Below, piece after piece: positions 1 to 10,819 of a DNA stretch of 64,000 bases (position 1 is the stretch's first letter; each line of letters begins with the position of its first letter). Position numbers and translations under genes: made by a program. The stretch comes from Xylogone sp. PMI_703 (taxonomy: Eukaryota; Ascomycota; Leotiomycetes): the NCBI GenBank assembly GCA_021399445.1, contig JAJTUQ010000006.1:3100001-3164000 (forward strand), read 5' to 3'. The notes under the pieces are model-generated. The model did not search any database, was not told the origin of the DNA, and was given only the letters and a program-made list of their open reading frames with translations.

Positions 1-572
1 TTTCTCTTTTCTGTTCCATAGTAATTGTATGTATACCTACTAGCTATTAACGTTATAAGCTGTAACATATTGCCTAACCTAATCAATATCACATGGATTA
101 ATATACGAAAGTAGGAATCAGAATCGACTCCGACCGAATGTTCGGCTGCTACCCCAAGACTTATAATGCTTCACAATCATTAATATTGGTAACGTGTATT
201 CGACATAACCCACATACGAGGCTGGAAACGTGTATGAATTAATCAACCTTAATTTACTCTACTGTTTTATTACTCCATTCCCACCTCTTGATCCAGCTTT
301 ATTCCAAGCCTAACTCTTCAGATGACACTCTTGTTCCCCTCTTCCATTTCTGCGTCCCAGTTTACTCGAGTAGTCTAGCTCCATGCAACATCTCTGAATG
401 GGCATTGGCAGTTGAAGACAAGGCGGATCGCAAGGTTGACTGCGGCGGCGAGGCGCAGCTCATCTCGATTTTTTTGTCTCAATTTTCTATTCAGTTAACT
501 ATTCTTAGCTCTTATTTCTTACTTCCAATTTTTTCCCTCGTTCATTGCTCAGTCAATTCCTCCGATGTTCGT

Positions 573-1171
573 ACGATAGACACACTTCATCTTGACCCAT
601 ACAAGATCCTAGGCGTGAGTAAAGATGCGAGTCTTGCGGAACTCCGATCCGCACATCGGAAACTCGTCTTGAAATGCCACCCAGAAAATTTAAAGACCCG
701 GCTCTCAAAGCTGACAAGCAAGATGAGTTTCAAAAGGTCCAAATGGCATACGAGCTTCTCTCCGACGATATTAAGCGGCAGGAATACGATGATTAGGTCA
801 AATTACATGCGTTGAGGAAGGAAATGCGTAAAGTAACAGCTACTGACTCGAGAACTCATTTCGAGTACGACGCCAGAACAGAACCAAGACCTAGTCGATA
901 TCCTGAAAAGAAGACGCGTGACAGGGAAAGAAGGAGAGATCGCCCCGAACATGTCCGACAACCGTACGTCGAAGACGAATCTTCCAGTATGGAGGAACGC
1001 CGTAGAATAGAGCGTATAAGAAAGAAGGCCAGTCAGAAGCAGTATCGAGGAGAGGAGGATATTTGTGCAAACCGGGATGATCATCGGGGGTATGCTGGGC
1101 AATACGTGGAAGGAGCTCGAAAAAAAAGAGTGGCGCACCCCCCCAAGATGCAGTGCTATCCATCCTACTGA
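573..1171 (+). pseudogene. Decayed J-domain (Hsp40-type) gene
   Basis: A J-domain start is readable: DPYKILGVSKDASLAELRSA, followed by HRKLVLKCHPEN. The invariant HPD tripeptide, needed to stimulate Hsp70, reads HPE. Just after it (about 685-690) the frame shifts by one. The rest of the domain (FQKVQMAYELLSDD, RQEYDD) continues in another frame, hits TAG at 794-796, then runs open through an Arg/Glu-rich linker to TGA at 1169-1171. One frameshift, two nonsense codons and a changed HPD make a functional co-chaperone unlikely. After the TGA the same frame is open straight into the next ORF at 1202, so both may be pieces of one older J-domain/RING/membrane protein. The upstream part (288-572) is open but has no J-domain features; its true start is not visible. 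An unusual intron layout is the alternative, but no good splice pair restores the frame. Confidence 0.65.
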
Positions 1172-1201
1172 CAACTAAGACCCAGTTCCGCCGATGCCAC
1201 G

Positions 1202-2647
1202 ATGAAACCAAAGTTGCAAAGGACAAACTCTTCTAGCTCCATGAACTATACGATGAAGAAGATGCATCATTCTATGGGGTCAGACTATGGTGGCTCCGAG
1301 GATGAAGGATATTACAGAAGTCGACCAAGAAATAGAAGTCGCGCAACAAGTCGACAACGGAGTCATTCTCGAAACCGGGTTCATAGCGACGCATACGCTC
1401 CTCCGGGACATACCAACTTTGTAGATGTAAGAGACATCGTGTCAGATGTTAGAACAGAAGCAATCAGCTACGAACCGCGACTACATCGTTCTAACAGCTC
1501 CCCTTTTTTAAGTCGGGCTGCTACGAAGGAGTGTTTTTGCTGCTCTGAGGATTTCCAATCCATGAGAACCTTACCTCTTCAATGTGGTCACTGCTGGTGT
1601 TCATCTTGCCTATCGAGACTTGTCCAGCTGGCTGTAGACCACACAGAATTCTGGCCTCCAAAATGTTGCTCAATTGAGATCTTGGGAACCATTATTCGAA
1701 ATAACCTTGCCGAGAGTACCTATGTAAAATACCAGACCACCTTAGATAAGCAACCAATTCCCAGCTTCAAACGTACGAAATGTCCAGAAACATTTTCCAA
1801 TCCTCGACTAGTTCTTTGTCACCTTGAAAAGATCCACCCGGGATCGAAAGATTCGCCACCAGAAAATATAAAGGAACCAGAAACAGTGGTGACTACTGAA
1901 GAAGCCTCAAATCCCAAGGAGAATGAATCCGATATCTCTGGGGACTCTTCTTCTGCACGAACGTCAGAAGAGTCAAGTCCTTCTACCACAATAACAGAGC
2001 CAGATCCAGATCCAGACTCCGACAAAGAAATTCTGCGGAGCAGTACCCCTCCTAGTCCAGCCCTCATTTCGAAGCTGGTTTTCAAGAAGACCCATCGACA
2101 GTGGAAGTACCATCAGCTCCCTAGCATCGTCATCATATTTCTCGGTAAGAAGACCGCTCATTTCCTAGGTTTTCGGACTACGGCTTGGTTCGTACTTGTC
2201 TTAGCAGCAGTAGCAACAGCGATAACAACTACATATTCCGTCCAAGGTCCGCTACCGGACCCATCACCTCAGATCGGAGACAGCAACTATTACTCACTTC
2301 TCTCACAATCTATCATCGCCGTCTGCTCTCTATATTATCTAATGGTACCATACCTGAGAGGTGAGGAACAGCTGCCTGTTCGTGCGCTGTTCTACATATG
2401 CTGGACTCTGAGTCTGGCAGGCACCATTACAGCTCCCTTGATATACGCAAGGGAATGGACGAAAAGTGTTTGGGCTGGATATAGTGGTGCTCTTGCGCAA
2501 GTTGCAGCTACTGCTTTCTTGTTTGAGCATGTTGGGCGTGAGCGGAAGGAACGGGAAGAGACACAGCGCAAAGCAGTGTTCACGGATGATTTTGAAGAGG
2601 ATGAAGTGGTTGAGAAGCATACCGATGCAACAGAAAGAGATACATAG
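1202..2647 (+). CDS. RING-like zinc-finger protein with C-terminal membrane segments
   Basis: 481-aa single-exon ORF. Residues 1-100 are Ser/Arg/Lys-rich and probably disordered. Around residues 111-160 is a Cys/His cluster: CFCC, then CGHCWCSSC, then PPKCC. This resembles the first RING of RBR-type ubiquitin ligases, but the IBR and second RING are missing. A possible C2H2-like finger follows (CPETFSNPRLVLCHLEKIH). An acidic Ser/Thr-rich stretch leads to about four hydrophobic segments between residues 320 and 445, and the tail is charged. Ubiquitin-ligase activity is inference only. The ATG used is the first in frame after the TGA that closes the J-domain relic, and no stop separates them besides that TGA, so this may be the surviving 3' part of a broken larger gene. 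Codon use and reading frame look intact, hence CDS rather than pseudogene. Confidence 0.6.
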   Translation: MKPKLQRTNSSSSMNYTMKKMHHSMGSDYGGSEDEGYYRSRPRNRSRATSRQRSHSRNRVHSDAYAPPGHTNFVDVRDIVSDVRTEAISYEPRLHRSNSSPFLSRAATKECFCCSEDFQSMRTLPLQCGHCWCSSCLSRLVQLAVDHTEFWPPKCCSIEILGTIIRNNLAESTYVKYQTTLDKQPIPSFKRTKCPETFSNPRLVLCHLEKIHPGSKDSPPENIKEPETVVTTEEASNPKENESDISGDSSSARTSEESSPSTTITEPDPDPDSDKEILRSSTPPSPALISKLVFKKTHRQWKYHQLPSIVIIFLGKKTAHFLGFRTTAWFVLVLAAVATAITTTYSVQGPLPDPSPQIGDSNYYSLLSQSIIAVCSLYYLMVPYLRGEEQLPVRALFYICWTLSLAGTITAPLIYAREWTKSVWAGYSGALAQVAATAFLFEHVGRERKEREETQRKAVFTDDFEEDEVVEKHTDATERDT

Positions 2648-5600
2648 TATACTTAAAATATACAGAATAACAACTTGCGCTACAATATGCCGACTAGCTG
2701 GGTAGGTCATTGTGCAATTGCCGTTTCATCATGGTTATAGAATTAGGCCTAGGCTAAATCCCCGTCAAACTCAGCTGGCTGGTGGTTCACATGACGAAGT
2801 TTTTAAAATCTGGAATAGTTTTGGTCCGATCGGCAAGTTTCATATACTACTCTTTCCTATTCTATTCTCGTATATCATATAATATCTAAACTCGCAACAT
2901 TTAGCAACTATCATACAACCTGCGGCTCTTTGCGGCGTACCGGTAGGAGGTGACTGAACGCGGGTGGAAGCAGGAATTACGCAGCACGGGCACTGGACTA
3001 CAGTAAGCTCATTTTGGGTGCCCAATAGGGTGGGAAGTCACTAAAAATGGGCATAGGTGCCAGATCGAGTGCGACTCATTATGTAGAGGTATGTCTTATA
3101 GCTTATTGGAAAAGCCATTCTTGCGATGAAACCCATGGTGTATTAAGTCTCAGCGGAGGCTATACGGCCATAAGCTTCAGCGGAAGCATTGAAGTATATG
3201 CTATATATCGTAAATCAGCTTACAGAAGATAAGCTGGAGGGTGTGCGTCTCTTATCTTGTACGTGATGGCTTTTCACCCAAAACGCATCAGCTGGGTGGG
3301 CCTTATTTATCTCGAACTTGGCCTTACTAAGATACCAAATTTTGAAGGTCATTCGATTTAATTACAATCTAGTCTATTCAATAGTTCAAAAATCGCTGAC
3401 GGCTACTCCGAGCTTTTGATCCCCTTTTCCTCGGGCGAGGCTGGACAACCTTGCGATTCTGGGATTCACCAGCCGCTCACTCCTATTATGGCCGTACACA
3501 ATTTCTATGACGTATTGTAATACTCGAATGACTAAATAGGATGAGACTCACCACAATAATTCTGTTATCGTATCATGATGTTTTGACTTCTGAGCCTGTT
3601 CCGATAGCTTTGACCCGGAATGGGTCTTACTATTCCCCGTAAGCCACTATGCAGCCTGTGGCCTAAATCTTCAGCTAAAGTTCGCTTTCCGGGGACTTTA
3701 GCTGGTCAGGTACATTCCCGATGTTACTTCAGCAGAGCGCCACATCGGAAGAAAACATGATCCGCAACAGGGACCGGAGGATTTATTGCTCCATGGCTGC
3801 AGGTTAGCTTTTGATGAATAAGCGAACTCTTTCCCAACGTGAGACGAAGAATGATGGGTTGGCTGGGCAAAGAAGCAGAGCCAGTTGAAATGCTGTATGG
3901 CAGGTACGAGGAGTTGACCTCCCCGAGCTGGCGCCGCCCAAGGCCAAGCCCGACGGCTTGCTTACGTCTTTCTCTAAAGAGACAGTTGTCTCGGATCCTG
4001 TACTTGTACCTCTTCTGGCTGACGGCTTGCCGGTAGCTTATAAGCCTCACAAGTTAGCGGCAGATAAGGCGCGAGATTGGATTTGCTAAACTATGAGGGG
4101 TAAACAGCTGGATACACGTGTAATAGATTAATTAGGGCTCGATTCGGATCGATCTCGGCTGTCCAAAAACCCAAGATAACGTCAAGCTCGGGTTGGTAGA
4201 GAGTAAGCATCTAGCAACCAAGAGTGGCACTGCCCTGTGCCACAAAGGTGCAAACGGGCTATTTGTTGCACGAAATTACGACATTCTAGACCCTCTGTGA
4301 GGCACCGAGGTCATGTCCACCCGTCCACCTGCCGTACCCCATCCAGCGAAACCCCCTCTACAGCTTCGGCTCTTGAATACCTGCATCCACGCATGTTCAT
4401 CTCTTTCATCTTAGCAGGGAGCCTCTTGATCATCCGGTAATAGTAGCTGTACGCTAAAAAGATCAGCAGGGGCATCTCGCGGTTTGCCTCCCGATACAGC
4501 TCTTGTCCCCGTTCCTTCTTTTATCCAAGCAATCAATATAGGAGGTGTACACAAGAAATAGGATCACTACACACATACCCAAGAATTGGGCGATATGATT
4601 ACTTGCAGCTGCTCTATCACCTATTTTGGCTCACTCACATTATTTGATCATATTGCTGTGAAGTGACTACCCTTTTCACTCGGCAGATGCGGAGGAGGAT
4701 TTCTCCAAGAAGTACGTTAAGCATCACTACCGTACGAATAAGCATTCAGCAGCTGATCCTGAGACTCAGCAATACGGACGCCAAGTATGATTTACGATAA
4801 AACAATAACCACCCGACACCCGCCCACCACTCAACTTAATGCTTGTCTCCATCCCATTTCAGGCCATGGCTCTTGGCCTCGGCACTCTAGAGAATGAATA
4901 GTTTCTGCCTACATAGCTTCGGCGGCTATGGGATGATTCAAGCCCACAAGTGTCGGGCTCCTCTTTTGTTTTTCTTGTTGTTGTCATTGTCCCTCGTATT
5001 TGACATGTACCGTTGGCTTGCATGATAGGATGGATTTTACTTGGAGTGCCTGCGCAGAAGTACTGCAGTGAAATTACGGTTTCTATATTAGTACTGTTTT
5101 TCTATTGGTTACCATTGAGTTGGGATTACTCTCTCAGAGTAGATGGTGCGAAGAAATTGGTCAAGTCAGAGGTGCCTTACTTCAACGTAAGGGCTGAAAA
5201 GGGAGTCACGTACACTGATTCAGGATTGTCAGGCTTCCGCGCCTCGCATCCATTCTAGGGACATACCAGCCAGATTACGCCTCAACGGGATCAGTCCTCA
5301 ATCAAGTGGCCATGTTCCAAACATATCAAATTCATCTATTGAATCATGCAAGCCAACCTTAATAGCAGACTTGGTATACCAATTGATTTGTTTTGATTCT
5401 TGATTATACGACCCGTATCGCTTCTGACTGAGTATAGACAAGAAAGCGGTCAAATCTACCAAAGCGCCATGTCGGCCTTGACCATCTCAAGAAAACAGGT
5501 TCTCGTATGTCGCCCAGCAACTCTCTTATGACGATACGCTTGGCTGAGAGGATGGTTTTCAGTATCCCGATAGGATGAACTCTTACTGGACGACCTTCAC

Positions 5601-5700
5601 GACAAAGGCAGAAAGTGGCTGTGAAAGGGGCTGACCAGCTGAGTCTGAATGGGAGGTCAGAGGAGAAAGGAGGGTGGAATAGAAGCAAAGTGCCTCCAGG
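2648..5700. other. 3-kb intergenic stretch without a confident gene
   Basis: No ORF here has a recognisable domain or coding character, apart from the short spliced-looking fragment at 4686-4901 listed separately. No tRNA, inverted-repeat element or long tandem repeat was seen. The last 100 bases hold the laccase promoter. Confidence 0.5.
4686..4901 (+). pseudogene. Possible 3' end of a small unidentified gene (two exon-like pieces)
   Basis: 4686-4784 reads without stop as a hydrophilic peptide (KKYVKHHYRTNKH, then DPETQQYG). It is followed by a plausible 78-nt intron (GTATGA at 4785, TTTCAG ending at 4862). A second piece at 4863-4901, reading AMALGLGTLENE then TAG, stays in phase across the junction. 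Composition and splice signals look like coding sequence, but no 5' part or start could be joined and I do not recognise the family. It could be the remnant of a small gene or the last exons of one whose 5' exons I missed. Confidence 0.3.
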
Positions 5701-5705
5701 TGGCA

Positions 5706-5715
5706 ATATATAAAA
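5706..5715 (+). promoter_or_regulatory. TATA box of the laccase gene
   Basis: TATATAAAAG lies about 95 bases upstream of the laccase ATG (5809), a position expected for a fungal TATA element. No other promoter-like site is as clear here. Confidence 0.55.
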
Positions 5716-5808
5716 GTAGGCGCTCTTCAAGAATCTTGTCTGAGCTTGTCACCAGTAGATTGAACCTCTTGATACTTTCCAGAGAGACTTACCAGACATT
5801 CGTTCAAT

Positions 5809-8337
5809 ATGAAATTTATTCACCTTATCTCCATTCTTCTTGGCTCATTTGCTGCCGCTCAGAGTAAGTCTCTATGTACTAAGAATGCTCACCAGAGTTA
5901 AGGCTTATCTGTTTGCTTCCTAGCTGACTATCCTGAACTTCCAACCAATTTCCTCCTCACTAGCACCCCGGTTACTGTGAGTATCCACAAATTTGTTCTC
6001 TCTTCACACATAGGTGTTCTCTATATTTCACTCTTGATTCAATATATATCGGTTGAAGATGGAGATATCCCTTTCAACCATAGTACCGTATTCACGTGCT
6101 ATACCGTCTTGGACTATCCTACTTCATAACTTCGTCTGACAGCCTTGTAGCCTTTACCTCAGGGATTCCCATGGGGCACAAAAACTGCTAATAATACCAA
6201 TCCTTGTATGTTTTCTCTTCCAATTACTTACTTTATGGGATATTTGTACTAACAATTCATTAGATGGTGAGTCTATTACCTCTGTAACTCGTGATATATT
6301 CTCTAACGTCATCATTCAGAAAGTAAGTTTCAATGATATACCATGCAAAAGCTAGTTAGTGCTTAGATTGAATAAGATCCACCGAATACCGGGTAGGTAT
6401 TCCACATGAATATATATTTCAATAATTAACAGGTATTAGCGTTATTCGCAAGTATGACTTCACAATTAAAAGACAGAAAAAGGCTCCCGATGGATACCTT
6501 AAGGATGTCCTCATTATCAATGGCCAATTTCCAGGCCCATTAATTGAAGCAAACTGGTAATGACTACTCGCTCCTGTAAATAAATTTACGAACTAATAAG
6601 ACCCAGGGGCGATACAATTCAGGTCACGGTACATAATCAGATTGTAGACCCACCGGAGGGCACGGCACTTCATTGGCATGGTATTCTGCAGCAATCATCG
6701 CAGTAAGTTAATTTCTTTCAACTCGTCTAACCTATTACTGAACTTTCAAAGATGGATGGACGGTGTTCCAGGGGTAACTCAATGCCCTATTCCTCCAGGA
6801 GGCAGCTTCACATACTCTTTCATTGCAGATCTATATGGAACAAGCTGGTACCATTCTCATTACTCAGCCCAATACGCTGGCGGACTTATAGGCCCCATGA
6901 TCATACATGGACCAGAGACGGTGCCTTACGATATTGGTGAGTTCAGTATAAAACCTAACTAGTGATATTGAAACTCATCTCGTGAGCAGACAAGGGGCCA
7001 ATCCTGCTTACTGACTGGTTTCACACCGAGTACCTTAAACTAGTTGAAGATGTTGTAGGCACGGATATACGTAAAGTTGTAAGTTTTAGAATGGGCATTA
7101 CACTTGAGATTAGTTGCTCACAGCGTATCAGGCTCCACTCTCTGACAACAACCTCATTCAAGGACGGAACAACTACAACTGCTCTATCGCTGCTGCCGCT
7201 GGGGATAAAACTTCTTGTAAGAGTAATGCTGGCATTACTAACTTCCGATTTTCCCCTGGAAAGCTGCACCGGCTGCGTTTAATTAATGCCGGTGCGGAGG
7301 CTGTCCAGAAGTTCACTCTCGACGGTCATAATATGACCGTAATCGCCAACGATTTCGTGCCTATTATTCCATACGACACACAAGGTATTTGATCTTTCAT
7401 AAGTAATACTCCAACCCTGAAAGCTCTAACATAATACTAGTTGTCACACTGGGCGTTGGCCAGCGGACAGATGTCTTGATTAAAGGACTACCAGGCGCGA
7501 CCGGCTCATATACCATGCGATCTTCCATAGCCGGTGGCGGATGCTCTTTCGGTGCTAATCCGGATGCAACGGCCATCGTCTACTATAAGCATGAGGCTCT
7601 GAGTTTGGGAATGCCGAATACCACAGCGTGGCCCGCGTGGGTTGATTCTGTTGCTAATTCCTGCGAAAATGTAAGTCTCCTCCACTATAACCACATAAAC
7701 CTTAGTTGACACTCCATAGGATGACCTCGCACAAACCACCCCTTGGTACCCCATTGCTCCTGACCCGAATCCACCGACCACGCAAGACATCGACATCCAA
7801 TTTGGTCCAAACGCAACCGGACACTGGTTATGGACCATGAACAACGTTTCCTTCCGCGCCAATTACAATAACCCAATCCTCCTTCTTTCCAACCTCGGTA
7901 ACAATTCCTACCCAGATGATCCCCAATGGAATGTCTATAACTTTGGCTCTAACTCATCCATTCGTATTCACATTACCAACCCAGGCTTTGCAGCCCATCC
8001 AATCCATCTTCACGGGCACAACATGTTCGTCCTCGACGTGGGTGTTGGCACATGGGATGGTACCGTGGTTAACCCTCAAAATCCTCAACGTCGTGACGTC
8101 CAGATGCTTCCTATAGGTGGATATCTCGTGTTGCAAATCACTGCGGACAACCCAGGTGCTTGGCCACTTCATTGCCATATCGCGTGGCATGTCTCTGCAG
8201 GGCTATATGTCACGGTGCTGGAACGGCCTGATGATATTGCGAAGCTAAAGGTGCCGAGTATCATGGCGCAAACGTGTAGGGATTGGTCGGCGTTTACGAA
8301 TGTTACCGTGGTTGATCAGATTGACTCTGGTTTGTGA
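5809..8337 (+). CDS. Secreted laccase (ascomycete multicopper oxidase)
   Basis: Oxidises phenolic substrates by one-electron steps while reducing O2 to water (EC 1.10.3.2); extracellular. My model has 12 exons: 5809-5863, 5924-5976, 6163-6205, 6264-6266, 6320-6322, 6433-6556, 6607-6702, 6752-6936, 6990-7078, 7132-7384, 7441-7670, 7720-8337. This gives 583 aa. A signal peptide starts [18 protein letters not shown]. All four copper signatures are present: [20 protein letters not shown] and [14 protein letters not shown]. The segment [15 protein letters not shown] is a hallmark of asco-laccases. The protein ends in DSGL, the C-terminal plug found in mature ascomycete laccases, here apparently encoded directly without a further cleaved tail. 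Two successive 3-nt exons (ATG and AAA) sit in the N-terminal region, each flanked by good GT-AG introns with CTAAC-type branch sites. The gene looks intact; specific substrate unknown. Confidence 0.93.
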
Positions 8338-8494
8338 GCAGTTTTTACTTCTCGATTCTTGTGCTGGGCAGCAGTGGGTACGACTATAAGGCAACATTCT
8401 TGGAATAGTGTTTATACGTATCTTTTTTGACTAGAGTTTGATATATATGTCATTTAGTATTTAACGTTATTAATTTTAAACTATGTCTCTCTTA

Positions 8495-8548
8495 ATACGG
8501 AGGACGCGGTAAATAGTCATGAGATTATGCCAAGGCGCTAAGGGCCAC
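8495..8548 (+). repeat. Left terminal inverted repeat of the Tc1-type element
   Basis: 54 bp matching the reverse complement of 10093-10146 at 51 of 54 positions. Confidence 0.93.
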
Positions 8549-8624
8549 ACCGACAGGGATATGTGCCAGGGGTAAAGGGTCACATTACTCCCCATACAAA
8601 TTTATACTGAATATTATGTAGACT

Positions 8625-9176
8625 CTACAATCTGACTCTATTCGGATTTCTACGACGTCCAGCACCACCTGTTCTACTCTCTGGATATTCATTCCCACCT
8701 TCTAATTCAATAACCTTCTTTATATGCTCCGGAATCCTTTCAATCCAAGCTTGAATCTTCTCCTGTGGCATATCTTCCCAACAATCAATCCAGTCTTGTT
8801 TTTGCCTTGACTTAACGTACCCGTGTTTACTTGTTTGGCGTTTCATATGAAACCATGGAGGCTCTATAGCACTCAGATCAGGAGAATTAGGAGGCCATAA
8901 TAGCTGTTGAACTTCCCAAGCTTTGAAAGTTTCCTTTTGGATCCAATGCCGGTGTAGTGAAGCGTTATCATCTTGAACAATTGTTTTTGGCCTATCCTTT
9001 ATACACTCCTTCGCAAAGGGGAGTAACTTTCCTTCAAGAATAATACGATTATATCGATACCAATCAATGTCACCCGAGGAATCTCTAATCAGCTTTCCCC
9101 TCTTTTCAGTGAATTTCCATTCAAGCTTCTTTCCTAGCTTATTCCGAGTAACTCCAAGGCGACACATCTTAGTCAA
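8625..9176 (-). pseudogene. Tc1-type transposase, C-terminal open part
   Basis: 183 codons open after the in-frame stop near 9207. It carries the second catalytic Asp and the Glu of the DD34E triad (QDDNASLHR and SPDLSAIEP) and an Arg-rich tail. The upstream block with the first Asp (SDETF) is in the same frame but separated by two stops, so the protein cannot be made whole. Confidence 0.85.
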
Positions 9177-10092
9177 GAACTCCCATTCAGCTTTTTTAAT
9201 TGGCTCCTACTCTTGGTTTTTAAATTTTATCCATACTTCTACTTCTTTCTTTTCCTTCTTCGTTTCAGGTTCCCATACATGGCAAGGGCTTTTCTTATCA
9301 TAAGAAAAATAACCCTAAAACATGAACTCTTGAAATCCTTTCCATCTTTGGCGTACACAGTAATGTTTATAAGCTTTTAAAGCTAATCTCCAGACTCTTA
9401 TACAGCCTCGCTGGCTCCCAAAGGTAATAAAGGTTTCATCAGACCAAATAACGTTCTTCCAATCTTCCAGTGTCCAGTCTTTATATTTCAAGCACCATTG
9501 TAATCTAATAACTTTATTCGTCAGCGTAAAGCCAGGTTTAGTTATAAGTTTACAAAGTGAATAGCCTAAAGAATGCAGAATATTCCAAACAGTCTTAACT
9601 GATATTTAAGTCCCAATCTTAGATAATATATAACTAATTACCTTTGTAAAATGTTGCCGGGTTATAAAGTTTTTTGAAACAACTTTTATAACTTGTTTTT
9701 GTACCTCTTCTGTAGCTTTCACTGGCTATCCTAATCTTGGGGCATCTTCCACATATTTAAGAAAGATTATCTTACTAACAGTTAAATCATATCCACGCTC
9801 AATAACAGTCTTTTTGTACTGGTAAAGTTATGCCCTTGAAACTCCTGTAGTCTTTATGATTTCAGGTATTAGAACCTTCCTTTCAAACAAAGTTAAAGCT
9901 TAAATTCGAGCTCCAAGGTCATTCTGGGTTTGCCTAAGATGTGGAGAAGGCTCATTTTGAGCTAATTCAGCTATATTTAGAGTAGAATATAAAGTAAATA
10001 CATGGAGTTGAAAAAGTATAATGTAGGGTAAAGAGGGGAAATTAAATACTAGTAAAGCTAAGCGGAGTTAAGCGAGGAGCTAAAAGGAGCTA

Positions 10093-10146
10093 GTGGCTCT
10101 TAGCGCCTTGGCAGAATCTCATGACTATTTACCGCGTCCTCTGTAT
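10093..10146 (-). repeat. Right terminal inverted repeat of the Tc1-type element
   Basis: 54 bp, partner of 8495-8548; the flanking TA at 10147-10148 completes the target-site duplication. Confidence 0.93.
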
Positions 10147-10148
10147 TA

Positions 10149-10819
10149 AGGACAGTATTAAGAATTTTATTCAAACCATTCAAATAGTTATTTAATTAAT
10201 TTAAATATTATTCAATTAGATTACAACAATAGACTTTAAGGATTTGATTAAAATATTTTAAATTTATATTTAAATAAATTTATAACGAGTAATATTTTAC
10301 ATTATACAATTTTCTGTGTTCTTTTATGCTTCTTTTATGTTCTCTTATGCGATTATACATTTAATACATCTTATACATCATTTCATGATATTTATCAATT
10401 TCTATAAGCTTGTTGTCAAGTTATGAATAATAATACATAAATTTCCAAAGTTATACAAAATAGTATAATCTTGAAGTATAATTTTATACAGTTTATGATA
10501 ATTATAATTATGGCAATACAAGCAGCCCAACCAACGGCTACCTGACCTTGATTGTATATATCACCAAGCTTTACCACGATATTTTGAGATACAGGAGCCG
10601 TAGCTCCTTGCATGTCGTGGAGAATGAGAGTAGATTGCTTGCCTCGTTTACGATGACGAACTAATCTCAACGTCGTAATATGGCCTCTTCCCTAAAAAAA
10701 CCAAAAACACCTTGGAAACAAATATTTCACATGGTTACGGCAAGCTGCTTGTTGCCAACAGATGAGGCAAGTTCGGGAAACATGACCCTAGTATATTTTC
10801 AACACTGGACATACTTATT
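10149..10819. other. AT-rich intergenic stretch
   Basis: 10149-10520 is strongly AT-rich with simple A/T runs and no coding character. It could reflect mutation of old transposon DNA by the fungal RIP process, but no duplicate is in the window to test that. 10680-10819 lies just downstream of the SDR pseudogene and holds nothing recognisable. Confidence 0.45.

Larger units (their letters stand above)
8495..10146 (-). mobile_element. Tc1/mariner-type DNA transposon, degenerate
   Basis: 1652-bp element bounded by TA dinucleotides (8493-8494 and 10147-10148), the target duplication of this superfamily. Terminal inverted repeats are 54 bp (8495-8548 and 10093-10146) with three mismatches; the outer end reads ATAC(G/A)GAGGACGCGGTAAA. 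The minus strand encodes a DDE transposase. The first catalytic Asp is in NVIWSDETF near 9450. The second is in QDDNASLHR near 8970. The Glu is in PPNSPDLSAIEP with 34 residues between, a DD34E spacing. In-frame stops near 9318 and 9207 separate the catalytic blocks, and an N-terminal helix-turn-helix part is only readable in pieces, so it should be inactive. It lies 160 bp downstream of the laccase stop. Confidence 0.93.

Noticed and set aside
10416..10670. Minus frame with a hydrophobic Ile-rich stretch
   Set aside because: Falls in AT-rich DNA, where Ile/Phe/Tyr codons arise by composition alone.
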